This document shows, in pieces, positions 28,713 to 40,929 of a stretch of DNA of 64,000 nt. The notes under the pieces were generated by a model. The model ran no database searches. It was not told where the DNA came from and saw only the letters and a program-made list of their open reading frames with translations. Numbering within the stretch: position 1 is the first letter of the stretch; each line of letters opens with the position of its first letter. A program made the position numbers and the translations under genes. The DNA comes from Campylobacter porcelli. Its GTDB lineage: Bacteria > Campylobacterota > Campylobacteria > Campylobacterales > Campylobacteraceae. The stretch spans positions 1,054,001 to 1,118,000 of the forward strand of contig NZ_CP018789.1 in the NCBI RefSeq assembly GCF_002139855.1, written 5' to 3'.

Positions 28713-31268
28713 TTAATTTTCTAATTTATAATTATCAATTAGATTGAAATTTAAATATTTATAAATTTCATCTTCTTTACCGGCAAGTTTTGCAGGGACA
28801 ATTTTCATATACTCTTCTACACTTGGTAATCTTCCTAGCATAGCACATACCGCTGCAAGCTCAGCAGAGCCTAGATAAACTTGAGCGCCCATACCCATAC
28901 GATTATCAAAGTTTCTTGTAGAAGTTGAGAATACTATAGCATTATCAGCTACTCTAGCTTGGTTACCCATACATAGCGAACATCCTGGTACCTCTGTCCT
29001 AGCACCAGCAGCACCAAATAGTGAGTATCTACCCTCGGCTCTTAATTGAGCTTCATCCATCTTAGTAGGTGGGACAACCCATAATCTAGTAGGCACTTGA
29101 CCTTCGCCTTTTAAGACTTCACTTAAAGCTCTATAGTGGCCGATATTTGTCATACAGCTACCTACGAATACCTCATCTATATTTTTAGGGCGTTTTGGAT
29201 CGTTTAAAATTTCACTTAAAGTTGCCACATCATCTGGGTCATTTGGACAAGCCAAAATCGGCTCAGTTATCTCATTCATATCTATTTCGATAATAGTGTG
29301 ATATTTTGCATTTTTATCAGCTTCTAAAAGAGTAGGATTTTCTAGCCATTTTTTCATCTTATCACGACGACGAGCTAAAGTTTTATCACTGCCATATCCC
29401 GCTTCTATCATAGCATCAATTAACGCTATATTTGATTTTAAATACTCAATTACCGGCTCTTTATTTAAAGCAATAGCACAAGCTGCGGCACTTCTTTCAG
29501 CACTTGCATCGCTTAGCTCAAATGCTTGTTCGACTTTTAGATCAGGTAAGCCCTCAATCTCAAGCACCTTACCAGCAAATACATTTACTTTGCCCTTTTT
29601 CTCTACTGTTAAAAGACCTTTTTTAATAGCGTAATATGGAATCGCATTTACAAGGTCTCTTAGAGTTATACCAGGTTGCATTTTACCTGTAAATCTTACT
29701 AAAACTGACTCAGGCATATTTAGTGGCATTGAGCCTAAAACCGCCGCAAACGCAACCAAACCACTACCAGCAGGGAAGCTTATACCAATTGGAAAACGAG
29801 TATGAGAGTCACCACCAGTTCCTACGCTATCTGGTAAAACCATTCTATTTAACCATGAGTGGATAACACCATCACCTGGCTTTAAACTCACACCACCACG
29901 ACTAATCATAAAATCTGGCAATGTCTTATGCATTAGAGCATCTATTGGTTTTGGATAGGCTGCTGTATGACAGAAGCTTTGTAAAACAAAATCAGCTGAA
30001 AATCCAAGACTTGCAAGCTCTTTAATCTCATCTCTTGTCATTGGCCCAGTTGTATCTTGGCTACCTACAGTTAGCGTGATAGGCTCTACATACATGCCAG
30101 GACGAACACCATCTACACCACATGCACGGCCAACCATTTTTTGTGCTAGAGTATAGCCTACACTATCATCACTTGCTGGTTGTGCTGGTTTAGTAAATAT
30201 ATCTTCACTGCCTAAATTCAGCTCTGCTCTAGCCTTAGCACACAAGCTTCTAGCTATGATTAGCGGGATTCTGCCACCTGCTTTTACCTCATCTTTTAGT
30301 GTATTTGGCTCAAGTTTGAAATTTTTTATCACTTCTCCATCTTTTACTATTTCGCCTTTGTGTGGATAAATTTCAATTTCATCGCCAGTTTCTAAACCAT
30401 CTACATTTACTATAATTGGTAACGCACCGCTATCTTCGGCTGTATTAAAGAATATCGGAGCGATAATGCTACCTAGGATTACGCCACCTGTTTTTTTGTT
30501 TGGAATTCCAGGAATATCACGACCTATATGCCACTGAATAGAGTTGATACCACTTTTTCTTGAGCTACCTGTTCCTACTACATCGCCTACATAAACAACT
30601 TCACGACCGCTTTTTTTAAGCTCGGCAATTTTTTCTAAGCTACCTGGTTGGCGTTTCATTAGCATAGCATTTGCATGTAGTGGTATATCTGAGCGGCTAA
30701 ATGCCTCGCTAGCTGGACTTAAGTCATCAGTATTTGTCTCGCCTGGGACTTTAAATACTATAGCTTCAATCTTTTGAGGAATATCAGCTCTAGATTTAAA
30801 CCACTCAGCATTTGCCCAACTTTTGATAACTTCAGCAGCGAATTTATTACCATCTTTAGCAAGAAGAGCCACATCACTAAAGTAATCATGAACAAAAATT
30901 GTATTTTTTAGCACTTCAGCTGCAACACTTGCCACGCTCTCATCGCTACTTCTTAAACTAGCTACAAGCACGATTACGCTATATCCGCCAAGCATTGGCT
31001 CAAGCATTTTTACAGCATCAGTTTTGCTAATTAAACTACAAGTTAAGCCGTGGTTAATAATCTCATTTAAAAACTCAGCTTTAACCTTTGCTGCCTCATC
31101 AACCCCTGGATTTACGCGGTTTGCTAATAAATCTACAAGCTCAGCACTTGGAGATGTCTTTAATAATTCACACACCTCTTGAGTCTGCTCTTTGCTAAGT
31201 GGAAGTGGTGGAATACCAAGTTTTGCGCGTTCTGCTTTAGCACTATTGTATTGTTCAAAAAAGCCCAT
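28713..31268 (-). CDS. acnB: Aconitate hydratase B
   Basis: An 851-residue 4Fe-4S TCA-cycle enzyme (citrate/isocitrate). It has the AcnB domain order: N-terminal HEAT-like domain, swivel domain ([37 protein letters not shown]), then the catalytic domains with [34 protein letters not shown] and the cluster Cys pair in [12 protein letters not shown]. Full length. It is monocistronic between the terminator at 28686 and a promoter-bearing gap after 31268. Confidence 0.97.
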   Translation of the reverse strand: MGFFEQYNSAKAERAKLGIPPLPLSKEQTQEVCELLKTSPSAELVDLLANRVNPGVDEAAKVKAEFLNEIINHGLTCSLISKTDAVKMLEPMLGGYSVIVLVASLRSSDESVASVAAEVLKNTIFVHDYFSDVALLAKDGNKFAAEVIKSWANAEWFKSRADIPQKIEAIVFKVPGETNTDDLSPASEAFSRSDIPLHANAMLMKRQPGSLEKIAELKKSGREVVYVGDVVGTGSSRKSGINSIQWHIGRDIPGIPNKKTGGVILGSIIAPIFFNTAEDSGALPIIVNVDGLETGDEIEIYPHKGEIVKDGEVIKNFKLEPNTLKDEVKAGGRIPLIIARSLCAKARAELNLGSEDIFTKPAQPASDDSVGYTLAQKMVGRACGVDGVRPGMYVEPITLTVGSQDTTGPMTRDEIKELASLGFSADFVLQSFCHTAAYPKPIDALMHKTLPDFMISRGGVSLKPGDGVIHSWLNRMVLPDSVGTGGDSHTRFPIGISFPAGSGLVAFAAVLGSMPLNMPESVLVRFTGKMQPGITLRDLVNAIPYYAIKKGLLTVEKKGKVNVFAGKVLEIEGLPDLKVEQAFELSDASAERSAAACAIALNKEPVIEYLKSNIALIDAMIEAGYGSDKTLARRRDKMKKWLENPTLLEADKNAKYHTIIEIDMNEITEPILACPNDPDDVATLSEILNDPKRPKNIDEVFVGSCMTNIGHYRALSEVLKGEGQVPTRLWVVPPTKMDEAQLRAEGRYSLFGAAGARTEVPGCSLCMGNQARVADNAIVFSTSTRNFDNRMGMGAQVYLGSAELAAVCAMLGRLPSVEEYMKIVPAKLAGKEDEIYKYLNFNLIDNYKLEN

Positions 31269-31444
31269 TTATATCCTTTAAAAAAAATTTTCAATAATTC
31301 TACCAAAAAAATTAAAAATTTAGTAGTAAAAAATAACTTAGATTTTATCTTTTAGTATATTTTAAATTTTCTATATATCTAAATTTTAAATTAGAATAAA
31401 TAATAACTGCCAAATTCATAATAAATTTAGCAGTCAAAAATAGA

Positions 31445-31897
31445 TTAAATGCGTGAGCGAAGTCCAATATTTTTATACTGCTCGATCTCGCTAACATAAT
31501 CAAAATATAGTTTATCAAGCTCATTTGTCATATATGAGATTAGCTTTGCGTCAGATTTTTTATGACTAGCTACAAGGGAGATGAATTTAAGATACGCAAT
31601 CGCATTAGATGGTACGCGACCACCAGTTTTAGGCGGAAAAGGGAATTTCTGGATAAAATATAGCACCGCCTTAGCCACCTCTTCTTTGCTTGATTTTTTA
31701 TCTGAGACTATTATTATAAGATCCTCTAAAGTAATCTTAGTATCGCTACTGCTTTGAGTTGTGGTAGTTTTTAGAATTTGCTTTTCTTTTTTTAAAGATT
31801 TAATGACAACCACACCTACAATACCCAAAACGATGGCTACAACGACCATCGCAATGAATACAAAACTCTCATTAAATATAATACTCCCGTTCAACAT
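31445..31897 (-). CDS. Hypothetical membrane-anchored protein
   Basis: A 150-residue protein with one hydrophobic segment near the N-terminus (about residues 13-33), then a soluble helical domain (residues 55-140) with the proline-rich KFPFPPKTGGRVP in its middle. I do not recognise a family. It lies 15 bases after ccsBA, so it is probably in the same message; a role beside cytochrome c assembly is only a guess from position. Confidence 0.8.
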   Translation of the reverse strand: MLNGSIIFNESFVFIAMVVVAIVLGIVGVVVIKSLKKEKQILKTTTTQSSSDTKITLEDLIIIVSDKKSSKEEVAKAVLYFIQKFPFPPKTGGRVPSNAIAYLKFISLVASHKKSDAKLISYMTNELDKLYFDYVSEIEQYKNIGLRSRI

Positions 31898-31912
31898 AAC
31901 CTCCTAAATAGT

Positions 31913-34900
31913 CTATAATCTAGTGCTATATTTTCTATTACGATAAGCAAGTAAGCTTATAATAATCATCACAAGCACACCGATCCAGACGAAATTTGGC
32001 ACAGGCACAGCATCTCCTGCTGCATAGCTATGCATTCCAACTAAATAAAAATTTACCCCAAAATATGTCATTATAATCGCACTATAAGCAAACATAGAAG
32101 CCACTGCAAATGCGTATTGCGAATTTAATTTTGGTATAAATCTCATATGAACCACAGCAGCATAGACTAAGATACTAACTAAAGCCCAAGTCTCCTTGCT
32201 ATCCCAGCCCCAGTATCTTCCCCAGCTCTCATTCGCCCAAACGCCACCTAAGAAGTTACCCACAACAAGCAAGCTAAGACCTAAAATCATCGCCATTTCA
32301 TTAATTCTAGTAGCTTCGACTATATTTCTTGTTAGCTCTTTATTTTCACTCTTACCTTGAATGGCAAATAAAACTAAAGTAAATAGTCCAAGAAGTGAGC
32401 AAAGCCCTAAAAATCCATAACTAGCCGTAATTACACTTACATGAATTGTAAGCCAATAGCTCTTTAGCACTGGGACTAAATTTGTAATTTGCGGATCAAG
32501 CCAACTAAGATGTGCTACAAATAGAGTTACCCCAGCTAAAATCGATGTCAAAGCTAGCGATATAGCCGAACTCCTAGCAAACATTGTCCCGCTAAATGCT
32601 AGACACCAAGCTATAAATACCAAGCTTTCATACCCATCGCTCCAAGGCGCATGCCCTGCGATATACCATCTAAGCCCCATACCAATAGTATGAGCTATAA
32701 AGGCTAAGATATTAACCCAATATGCGATTTTAAAAATTAAATTTATCCTAATTTTAGGTCGTAGCATTTTTATAAATACCACTGCTAAAAGCACAAAACC
32801 AGCTAAGAGATAGACTGGGGTTAGATTTTGAAATATCTTATATTTATTAAATATTAATTCTAAATTTACTCTATTACTATCTAGCATTACAGACGCACCA
32901 TATTTAGCTTGATAATCTTTAATCGCCTCTATGGCTTCATCAGCCTTACTCCAATCATTACTCTCTTGAGCCTCAAGCACGGAAGTAAAATATCTTTGTA
33001 GCATTATAGCTACATTTGAAGCCTCCTCGCCGCTAAGCTCCATAAGTGCTCCGCCAGGGCTTAGCCAGGTGTTATTATAATCATCTTGCTTAGGTATCAC
33101 TCTAAACATCTCACCTATAAATACCATATAAAGTATATTTAATTTCTCATCAGCCTTGATAACATCTTTATCAAAAAGCCCTCTTGTAGCTGGAGATTTA
33201 CGGTTAGCAAGCTCTGTGTATTTGATTAGTTTATACTCGATTTGACCATCTTGATTAGGGCCAAAAAAGTCATCAAAACTAGCGTATTTTTGGCTTTTTG
33301 GAATTCCTAAAATCTTTTTTAGCTCATCATCGCTAATTTTGATAATTGGCACTGAACGCCAACTCTCTGAATTTGCCATCATCGATAAAAATACGGCATT
33401 AGCACTCATTGATTGAAATTTATCACTGCGATAAATTTTATTTAAAATCTCATGTGCCATAGTATCAAACGGCTTCATTCTACCATCTGAGCCTTGGATT
33501 ATTAGGGTTGATACATTATCTATATGGCTTTGCGGAATTTGCGGAATTGAAAAAGCATAGCCCTTACTCGCACCAAAAATAGCCATACCAGCTACCAAAA
33601 TAGCGCAAGCTGCTTTGGTATTAGCGTCATTTACAGCCTTAGCAAGTTTTCTAAATCTAGAATTAGGATTAAATACATTTAGTAAAAGTCCTAAAGTTAG
33701 TAAGAAATATCCAAAATATGTAGGCCATTTGCCAGGGTCGCTATTAACTGATAAGACCGTGCCGCCCTCATCTGAATCATAGCTACTTTGGAAAAATCTA
33801 TAACCTTTATAATCAAGAACATTATTCATATAAATTCTATAATCCATCTTAAATTCTCCATCTTCTACAACTACATCACTACTATAACTCATTGGCGAAT
33901 TTGAGCCTGGGTATCTAGCCAAATCAAAATCTTTTAAATAGATACTAAATGGCAAGGTTATAGCCATAGGAGACCACGCTACATAGAATTTTTGCCCTCC
34001 TACTTCCACAGCTTCAGGGGGATAGTTGCTTAGTATGGCTACATCTTTGCTATCATTATTATAGCTTAGCGTAGCTACTATGCTATCAGCTCCAACTACA
34101 TTTTTATCAGCTTGTTTTACCCCTTTTATAGCACTTATTTTCATAGTTCTAGGTGCGAAATTCACTCCACCAATGCTATATAATCTAAGCCCAGCAAATT
34201 CCACCTCTTTATCCTTTGGCAACTCGCCCTTACTCATATCGCTCATTACCATATAGCTTATATCTTGATTTGTTTTGATATAAAATTTACTATCTTTTAT
34301 ATAAATTTGAATATATTTAGACTTTGTAGGCTCAGCACCAAAGCTAAAACTCATATCTCCAACTTCAAATTTATCTCCAAGCTTCATAGTAACTGACTCG
34401 CTATTGCTCTCATCAGAAAATAGTAGCTCCAAAACCGCTTCGCCATTTGGGCTATCGATCCAAGCTGGAGTAGCATTTGGGATAAAATCTTTATATTTTA
34501 AAGTGGCTAATTTATCATAAATATTTAGCCTTAGATTAAAATCATTCCCAATAGTGCTAGATATATATTTTGGCTCAGAGACTGTATAGGTGTTATTGCC
34601 ATCACTTGAGATCATTTGGATATAGCTTTGCATTGTGCTTATCTCGTTGCTTCTATCATTCTCACGGATATTCATATGACCTTCAAAGCCAAAATATCTA
34701 GTAATCCCAGCACCAACTAAGATAAATAAAAAGCTTAAATGAAAGATTAAAGCAGGGAGCTTTTTAAGGTTAAAAAGTCTATATTCATAGATATTATAGA
34801 CTAAATTTACTCCTAAAATCAGCTGAATTAGTGCAAACCATCCAGCACCATAGACCAAAGCCCAAGCAGTTTGTGTATTATAAACGCTCTCAATAATGGT

Positions 34901-34984
34901 AGCAGCACCACTAGCAAAAGCGAAAATTAAGAAAAACACAATAGCTGAGCCCATACTAAAAAATAATTTATGAATAATACCCAT
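31913..34984 (-). CDS. ccsBA: Fused cytochrome c assembly protein CcsBA (ResB-ResC, system II)
   Basis: A 1023-residue integral membrane protein that carries haem to the periplasm and attaches it to apocytochrome c. The N-terminal half is ResB/CcsB-like, with three helices and a large periplasmic domain. The C-terminal half is CcsA-like with the tryptophan-rich haem motif WGRYWGWDSKETW (near residue 923) and flanking His residues. The fused form is typical of Campylobacter and Helicobacter. Confidence 0.95.
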   Translation of the reverse strand: MGIIHKLFFSMGSAIVFFLIFAFASGAATIIESVYNTQTAWALVYGAGWFALIQLILGVNLVYNIYEYRLFNLKKLPALIFHLSFLFILVGAGITRYFGFEGHMNIRENDRSNEISTMQSYIQMISSDGNNTYTVSEPKYISSTIGNDFNLRLNIYDKLATLKYKDFIPNATPAWIDSPNGEAVLELLFSDESNSESVTMKLGDKFEVGDMSFSFGAEPTKSKYIQIYIKDSKFYIKTNQDISYMVMSDMSKGELPKDKEVEFAGLRLYSIGGVNFAPRTMKISAIKGVKQADKNVVGADSIVATLSYNNDSKDVAILSNYPPEAVEVGGQKFYVAWSPMAITLPFSIYLKDFDLARYPGSNSPMSYSSDVVVEDGEFKMDYRIYMNNVLDYKGYRFFQSSYDSDEGGTVLSVNSDPGKWPTYFGYFLLTLGLLLNVFNPNSRFRKLAKAVNDANTKAACAILVAGMAIFGASKGYAFSIPQIPQSHIDNVSTLIIQGSDGRMKPFDTMAHEILNKIYRSDKFQSMSANAVFLSMMANSESWRSVPIIKISDDELKKILGIPKSQKYASFDDFFGPNQDGQIEYKLIKYTELANRKSPATRGLFDKDVIKADEKLNILYMVFIGEMFRVIPKQDDYNNTWLSPGGALMELSGEEASNVAIMLQRYFTSVLEAQESNDWSKADEAIEAIKDYQAKYGASVMLDSNRVNLELIFNKYKIFQNLTPVYLLAGFVLLAVVFIKMLRPKIRINLIFKIAYWVNILAFIAHTIGMGLRWYIAGHAPWSDGYESLVFIAWCLAFSGTMFARSSAISLALTSILAGVTLFVAHLSWLDPQITNLVPVLKSYWLTIHVSVITASYGFLGLCSLLGLFTLVLFAIQGKSENKELTRNIVEATRINEMAMILGLSLLVVGNFLGGVWANESWGRYWGWDSKETWALVSILVYAAVVHMRFIPKLNSQYAFAVASMFAYSAIIMTYFGVNFYLVGMHSYAAGDAVPVPNFVWIGVLVMIIISLLAYRNRKYSTRL

Positions 34985-35080
34985 AAACAGCCTTGTAGTA
35001 AAATTTAGAGTGCGATTATATTAAATATAAATAAACATTTTTAAAATAAATATTATCTTAAATTTAAGTTATATAACTAC

Positions 35081-36004
35081 TCAAATTTGAGCTGCTATTT
35101 TCTCAGCTTTGATTAAAAGCTCCTTTGCTCCTTTATTTATAAATTTATCTGCTAAAATCTCCCCTGCTACCTTATAATCGCTCTTATTAAACACCACTTC
35201 ATCTTTTAAAATATCCTTGCCATCTGGAGTGCCTAAAATAGCTCTAATAGTGATTTTATCTCCATCTAATTTAGCATTAATCCCAATTGGAGCTTGACAT
35301 CCACCATTTAGCTTATGCACAAATGCCCTCTCAATAGTCGTCTCTATCACGCTCTTTTCATCATTTAAAAACTCAATAGCCTCTAAAATATCACCCCTAT
35401 CTACAGCCTCAATACCCAAAGCACCCTGCCCCATCGCTGCTATAGTATCAAGCCTAGATATATACTCAACCTCTTTAAAAAGCTCAAGGCGATTAATCCC
35501 AGCCATAGCTAACACAATAGCATCAAATTCCCCAGCCTTAAGCTTAGAAATTCTAGAATTTACATTACCCCTAAGTGAAATTATATCTAGATCTGGTCTA
35601 AGGGCTAGAAGTTGCATTCGCCTACGCAATGATGTAGTCCCAACTCTTGCGTTAGCTGAAAGCTCATCAAAGCTTTTAAATTTCATACTTAGTATCGCAT
35701 CACTGACATCTTCTCTACTGCAAACACAAGCTAGTTTCAAGCCATCTGGGAAGGTTGTCGGAACATCTTTTAAGCTATGCACAGCAATATCTGCTCTCCC
35801 TTCTAGCATGGCATTTTCAAGCTCTTTAGTAAATAGCCCCTTGCCACCAATCTTAGCTAATGGTGTATCTAAGATCACATCTCCTTTGGTTTTCATCGTG
35901 ATAATCTCAACGCTATGACCACGAGCTAGTAAAAGATCTCTAATATGATATGTCTGCCAAAGTGCTAAGGCACTATTTCTACTTGCGATTCTTATATTCA
36001 TCAT
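35081..36004 (-). CDS. hemC: Porphobilinogen deaminase (hydroxymethylbilane synthase)
   Basis: A 307-residue haem-pathway enzyme that joins four porphobilinogens. Motifs: IRIASRNSALALWQT at the start, KDVPTTFPDGL, VGTSSLRRRMQL, and the cofactor Cys in LNGGCQAPIG (about 235). The ORF opens with two Met codons (MMNIRIA); either may be used. Its start overlaps the stop of the FxsA-like gene by 4 bases. Confidence 0.96.
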   Translation of the reverse strand: MMNIRIASRNSALALWQTYHIRDLLLARGHSVEIITMKTKGDVILDTPLAKIGGKGLFTKELENAMLEGRADIAVHSLKDVPTTFPDGLKLACVCSREDVSDAILSMKFKSFDELSANARVGTTSLRRRMQLLALRPDLDIISLRGNVNSRISKLKAGEFDAIVLAMAGINRLELFKEVEYISRLDTIAAMGQGALGIEAVDRGDILEAIEFLNDEKSVIETTIERAFVHKLNGGCQAPIGINAKLDGDKITIRAILGTPDGKDILKDEVVFNKSDYKVAGEILADKFINKGAKELLIKAEKIAAQI

Positions 36005-36384
36005 CTCTCCTCTATAATCTCTACATCTATTATCTCATCATCGCTATATTGGCGACTTTGACTGGATTTGGTAGTTTTAAATTTAAACTTCCAAAACATA
36101 GCAATTATAATCAAAATAATACCAAAAATATCGCTTATCACTCCAGGAATTATCAGGGCAAATCCACCAACTGCTATCCCTAAACTACCAAAAATATCTT
36201 TGATATTAAAGTAATTTATGCTATTAAATAAATTTGAAAATCCATAGTTTAATATCAAAATTACACCGATAATAGCACTTAAAAAAACCTCAGCAAAAAA
36301 GCTTAAAAATCCAAATTCTAATATATATAAAACAACCATAACTATCTCTAAAAAGATATATGGAAGTAGTGAAATTCTAATCAT
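36001..36384 (-). CDS. FxsA-family membrane protein
   Basis: A 127-residue small inner-membrane protein with three to four helices and the FxsA-like block [20 protein letters not shown] followed by DIFGIILII. In E. coli FxsA affects phage exclusion when overproduced; the normal role is unknown. It lies between proS and hemC with 4-base overlaps on both sides, an order I recall from C. jejuni. Confidence 0.82.
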   Translation of the reverse strand: MIRISLLPYIFLEIVMVVLYILEFGFLSFFAEVFLSAIIGVILILNYGFSNLFNSINYFNIKDIFGSLGIAVGGFALIIPGVISDIFGIILIIIAMFWKFKFKTTKSSQSRQYSDDEIIDVEIIEER

Positions 36385-38084
36385 ATAAGCTCTTTTAATC
36401 TAGCTAAAATATCGCTACTTGCGACCTTTTCTTTTATTAGACCATCACGGATTATTAGCTCAACTTCGCCATTTACAAGCCCCTTACCTACAACTACACC
36501 AAATGGATTTCCAATCAGCTCAAAATCAGCCATCTTAACCCCAAATCTCTCATCCCTATCATCTAAAAGCACATCTATTTTAGCATTTTCAAGGCTATTT
36601 TCAAGCTCTAGGGCAAATTTAGCTTGGGCCTCATCTTTGAAATTTGATACTATGATATGGACGCTAAATGGAGCGCACTCTTTTTTCCATACGCATCCCT
36701 TATCATCATGGCTAGACTCTATAATCACAGCTTCTAACCTACTCACACCGATACCATAACAACCCATTATAAACGGCTTTGCCTTGCCATTTTCATCTAA
36801 AAATGTAGCATCCATCGCCGCTGAATACCTATCGCCTAATTGAAATATATGGCCGACTTCAATCCCTTTTGTAAGGCTCAATCTCCCACCATCAAGGGCT
36901 TTATCCCCATCTTTGATAGCTACTAAATCCTTAAATCTATCTTTATTGAAATTTATAATGCTTACGCCAATAGCGTGATAATCTTTCTGATTTGCTCCAC
37001 AAATCATCTCATATTCGCCATCAAGCTCACTATCAATATAGAAATTCACCCCTTCAGGTAGCCCAATTGGCCCACAATATCCAGCCACCAATCCAGCCTC
37101 TTTAATATCCTTCTCATCAGCTTCCATTAGCTCCAAAGCCCCACAAGCATTCAAGGCCTTAGTCTCTTGAAGTTCATCATCACCACGCAAGAAAAATATC
37201 ACAACTTCACTTCTATCTTCATATATGGCTTTTTTAATAACGGCCTTAATAGTGTAGAATGGATCAACCTTAAAAAACTCGCTCACCTTTGCTATAGTGG
37301 AGCAATCTGGGGTATGAAATTTAAGCATTCCATTGCTCTTAGGGCGTTCAGACTCGCAAGTTCGCTTAGCTCTTTTAGCCGCTTCTACATTAGCTGCGTA
37401 ATCTGAGCTATCGCTTATTAATATATCATCTTCGCCATTATCAGCCAATACCATAAATTCCTTACTTCCACTACCGCCAATGGCTCCGCTATCAGCTTCA
37501 ACGCATCTGAAATTTAGCCCAAGTCTAGTAAAAATCTTACTATATGTCTCTTGCATCAAATCAAACTCACGCTTTAAATCCTCATAGCTTGAGTGAAAGC
37601 TATAGCTATCTTTCATTATAAACTCACGACATCTTAAAAGACCAAATCTAGGTCTAGCCTCATCTCTAAATTTTAATCCAATTTGATATAAATTCAAAGG
37701 CAGTTGCTTATAGCTACTAACTCTCCCACGCACCATATCCACCACGCTCTCTTCATGAGTTGGCCCTAATATAAAGTCATTACCCTTTCTATCATTTAAT
37801 CTTAAAAGCTCGCTTCCAAATTTAAAAAATCTCCCACTTTGCCTCCATAGCTCACTAGGGACTACAAAGCTCATAGATACTTCATTTGCCCCAGCTCTAT
37901 CCATCTCATCTCTTACTATATTTTCAATCTTTCTTAGCACTCTTTTTCCAAGTGGCAAGAAGTTATAAAGCCCACTTCCAATTTGTTGGATAAATCCAGC
38001 CCTAAGCAAAAACTGATGGCTAGGCAAGATTGCGTCTTTTGGAGCCTCTTTTAGTGTTGGGATATATAATTTACTAAATTTCAT
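36381..38084 (-). CDS. proS: Prolyl-tRNA synthetase
   Basis: A 567-residue class II synthetase of the bacterial type. Motif 1 is in [20 protein letters not shown], motif 2 in [21 protein letters not shown], an editing (INS) domain lies in the middle, motif 3 is [14 protein letters not shown], and an anticodon-binding domain ([25 protein letters not shown]) closes the protein. Overlaps hemA by 11 bases. Confidence 0.97.
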   Translation of the reverse strand: MKFSKLYIPTLKEAPKDAILPSHQFLLRAGFIQQIGSGLYNFLPLGKRVLRKIENIVRDEMDRAGANEVSMSFVVPSELWRQSGRFFKFGSELLRLNDRKGNDFILGPTHEESVVDMVRGRVSSYKQLPLNLYQIGLKFRDEARPRFGLLRCREFIMKDSYSFHSSYEDLKREFDLMQETYSKIFTRLGLNFRCVEADSGAIGGSGSKEFMVLADNGEDDILISDSSDYAANVEAAKRAKRTCESERPKSNGMLKFHTPDCSTIAKVSEFFKVDPFYTIKAVIKKAIYEDRSEVVIFFLRGDDELQETKALNACGALELMEADEKDIKEAGLVAGYCGPIGLPEGVNFYIDSELDGEYEMICGANQKDYHAIGVSIINFNKDRFKDLVAIKDGDKALDGGRLSLTKGIEVGHIFQLGDRYSAAMDATFLDENGKAKPFIMGCYGIGVSRLEAVIIESSHDDKGCVWKKECAPFSVHIIVSNFKDEAQAKFALELENSLENAKIDVLLDDRDERFGVKMADFELIGNPFGVVVGKGLVNGEVELIIRDGLIKEKVASSDILARLKELI

Positions 38085-39339
38085 CTACTACTCCTTCTGT
38101 TTTATCGATTTTAATATCAAATAGATACTCAAGCACTTCAAGCACATCATCGCTATTTTTATCTTTTAATCTAATAGTTGGAGTGTGTAAAAATGCTTTA
38201 AAAACTTGATGAACGAGCTTTCTAGCCTCACTCTCATCGCAGTATTTAATATAGCCTTTTTTAATCGCTTTTTCTATCTCACGCTCAGCTATGCTCTTAG
38301 CTTTAAATCTAAGCGCTTTTATAGCTGGAGTGCTATTTTGCAATGAACGCCATTTGAAAAATTCGCTAGTCATCGCACCTACAATCGCATATGCCGTGCT
38401 AGCTTGCTCCTCTCTTAGCATTATATTGCTTTTTACTATACTTTCTAAATCATCAACAGCATAAACTAAGATATTATCTTTATAGCTTAAATTAATATCT
38501 CTTGGCACTGCAATATCAAAGAAATATCTATTAAATTCAACAGGCTCTATAAGCTCATCAGTTATTATAGGCTCACTAGATCCAGTAGCACTAAATATTA
38601 GCTGGTATCTATTTATAAGCTCTTTTAATCTACTAAATTCAGCCACACTAGCAAGATCGCCTAGCTCACTGGCTAAATTTCTAGCCCTATTTATATCCCT
38701 ATTTACTATGATTACATTAACCTTAGAGCTTATAAGGTGCTTACACGCCAAAGCACTCATCTGACCAGCACCTACTACCACAGCACTCATTCCACCTAGA
38801 TTTCCATATATCTCCTTAGCTTTTGCTACAGCTACACTTGAGACTGATACTGGATTTTTGCTAATTGTAGTAGCAGATCTAACCTTAGAAGCACACTTAG
38901 CACCAAAGTGAATAGCATAGCTGATATTATCGCCACAGTTGCCATTATCATAAGCAAATTTAAATGCCTCTTTTAACTGGCCTGCTATTTGCGTCTCGCC
39001 AATGACAAGGCTATCAAGTGAGCTAGCCACAGCAAATAGATGGTGGATAGCCCCATCATTTTCATAAATATCAGCCCTAAGCTCTAAGGCCTCATATGGC
39101 ACTAGAGTTAAGATAGATATAGAGTTTAAAATATGCTTAATAGATCCATTTATATCAGCCACATACGCAAAAACCTCAACCCTATTACAGGTGCTAAGCA
39201 CCATAGATTCAATGATATTCTCATTAGTGCTTAATAATCTTAATATCTCTTTTTTTCTACTATCATCGCTAAAAGATAGCTTCTCTCTGATACTAATATC
39301 TGTATTTTTATGCGTAAAGCTAATGCTTATATAATACAT
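38074..39339 (-). CDS. hemA: Glutamyl-tRNA reductase
   Basis: A 421-residue first enzyme of C5 haem synthesis, reducing Glu-tRNA to glutamate-1-semialdehyde. Catalytic Cys in [14 protein letters not shown] (about residue 50), [13 protein letters not shown], the NADPH site [15 protein letters not shown] and a C-terminal helical dimerisation domain. It shares its first base with the end of the polyprenyl synthase gene. Confidence 0.96.
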   Translation of the reverse strand: MYYISISFTHKNTDISIREKLSFSDDSRKKEILRLLSTNENIIESMVLSTCNRVEVFAYVADINGSIKHILNSISILTLVPYEALELRADIYENDGAIHHLFAVASSLDSLVIGETQIAGQLKEAFKFAYDNGNCGDNISYAIHFGAKCASKVRSATTISKNPVSVSSVAVAKAKEIYGNLGGMSAVVVGAGQMSALACKHLISSKVNVIIVNRDINRARNLASELGDLASVAEFSRLKELINRYQLIFSATGSSEPIITDELIEPVEFNRYFFDIAVPRDINLSYKDNILVYAVDDLESIVKSNIMLREEQASTAYAIVGAMTSEFFKWRSLQNSTPAIKALRFKAKSIAEREIEKAIKKGYIKYCDESEARKLVHQVFKAFLHTPTIRLKDKNSDDVLEVLEYLFDIKIDKTEGVVDEI

Positions 39340-40217
39340 TAAAACTCCCTATCTATCATGCTTGAAACTATCTCTTGTAGGCTATGATTACTCACTGCTG
39401 ATATAGCTTTATTACCAAGCTCTTTGGCAAATATTTTAGATTTTTTAACAATATCAAACTCATCAAATTTATCCTTAATCCACCTTGTTTGATTCTCATC
39501 AAGCTCTTTACCCCATAGGCTTTTTAAAATCTCTTTATCATCTAAATTTAAGGCATTATATAAAAAGATATATGGAAGAGTTGTCTTGCCCTCTTTATAA
39601 TCATTAAAGGCTGGTTTGCCAAGCCTATTCTCATCAGAGATAATATCTAAAATATCATCAACTATTTGAAATGCTAAACCCAAATTCTTGCCATACACAG
39701 CGTAGGCTTCATCATCTAATTTAGCTAGTATGGCCGCACTCCTTGCTGCAGCTTCTATCAAAACCGCAGTCTTTAGCTCAATCATTTTTAAATACTCATC
39801 TAAATTTGGATTAAATCTAGAGCCTAGATCCACATCCATCATCTCGCCAATGCTTAGATCCAAAACGGCTTTAGATATGATTTTAGCAATTTGCGGATCT
39901 AAATTTACAATCTCATAAAAGCCTTTAGAGTATAAAATATCGCCTAGCATTATTGAATTCTTAGAGCCAAAAAGTGCGTTAATGCTAGGTTTGCCACGTC
40001 TAATAGTAGAGTCATCTATCACATCATCATGTAATAAACTAGCTAGATGGATAAGCTCTATTACCGCACAAAGCCTAAGCGAAATTTCATTTTCACCAGC
40101 TATTTTTAGTATCAATTTGCTTCGTAATTTCTTGCCACTACTAATATTTTTAAACATATCAAGTGCTTTTTCATAGCCACACTCTTTGACAAATTCATAC
40201 AAAATCTTATCAACCAT
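39339..40217 (-). CDS. Polyprenyl diphosphate synthase family protein
   Basis: A 292-residue trans-prenyltransferase that extends isoprenoid chains, probably for menaquinone side chains. First Asp-rich motif LLHDDVIDDSTIRRGKPS and second LAFQIVDDILDI are both present, and the KLRSKL basic residues near the start are intact. Chain length cannot be told reliably. It lies between a small exported protein gene and hemA. Confidence 0.92.
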   Translation of the reverse strand: MVDKILYEFVKECGYEKALDMFKNISSGKKLRSKLILKIAGENEISLRLCAVIELIHLASLLHDDVIDDSTIRRGKPSINALFGSKNSIMLGDILYSKGFYEIVNLDPQIAKIISKAVLDLSIGEMMDVDLGSRFNPNLDEYLKMIELKTAVLIEAAARSAAILAKLDDEAYAVYGKNLGLAFQIVDDILDIISDENRLGKPAFNDYKEGKTTLPYIFLYNALNLDDKEILKSLWGKELDENQTRWIKDKFDEFDIVKKSKIFAKELGNKAISAVSNHSLQEIVSSMIDREF

Positions 40218-40226
40218 ACAACTTCC

Positions 40227-40655
40227 TTATCTATCTGGTATATACTCTATCTCTACTCTAGAGGCCTTATCCATTATATATGCATCAAAGACCACCGTGC
40301 CATCATAACCTCTATACTCTCTAAAATTTAAATATAGATCCACGCTATCATTAAGCGGATTTTTAATAAAAGCAAGAATAGGTTGATGATACATCTCTAG
40401 CCCCCTTCTAAGGCTAAGCACTATCTGGCGTGGATAGTTTCTAAATTTATTATGAACGACCAAATTTGTATTATCATAAAGCGTCCATGAAAACTCAAAT
40501 TCATCTCTTATCAGATGGAGCCTATCTATAAATATAATCTTAGCTTTTTCATCTTTTTTAAGGATAAATTCCTTATGGTGCGTCCATTTTGGTGCCACGC
40601 CAAAAAGTAGATTAAAGCACAAAAATGGCAACAACCAAAGAGATAATCTACTCAT
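40227..40655 (-). CDS. Small exported hypothetical protein
   Basis: A 142-residue protein with a signal peptide (residues 1-19, LWLLPFLCFNLLFG) and a beta-rich mature part. I know of no function; I recall an exported protein at the same place in C. jejuni. Overlaps the DUF2018 gene by 8 bases and sits 9 bases before the polyprenyl synthase gene. Confidence 0.85.
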   Translation of the reverse strand: MSRLSLWLLPFLCFNLLFGVAPKWTHHKEFILKKDEKAKIIFIDRLHLIRDEFEFSWTLYDNTNLVVHNKFRNYPRQIVLSLRRGLEMYHQPILAFIKNPLNDSVDLYLNFREYRGYDGTVVFDAYIMDKASRVEIEYIPDR

Positions 40656-40908
40656 TTTGGGTTAAAATTTTCCCTGTTATATCTATATAAATATCATTTA
40701 GTCCATTCTCCATAATATCAGGATTTAACGCCTTAAAGCTGTCTATTTGCGTTTGTGTAATCCCGCTACTTTCTGCTAACTCTCTTAAAGCCACAAGCTC
40801 ACTAAATAAAATTTCAAGCTCATTTTCTACTATATTGCGATTTGCATTATAGACTATATCAAAAAATTTATCCCTTGGCTCTCCACCAAAAATATCATCA
40901 AATATCAA
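40648..40908 (-). CDS. DUF2018 family protein
   Basis: An 86-residue soluble helical protein starting MIFDDIFGGEPRDKFFDI, the conserved beginning of the DUF2018 family restricted to Campylobacterota. Function unknown. First downstream gene after ftsK (21-base gap) and translationally close to the next exported protein. Confidence 0.85.
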   Translation of the reverse strand: MIFDDIFGGEPRDKFFDIVYNANRNIVENELEILFSELVALRELAESSGITQTQIDSFKALNPDIMENGLNDIYIDITGKILTQNE

Positions 40909-40929
40909 CTTCTACTCCATTAATTAAAT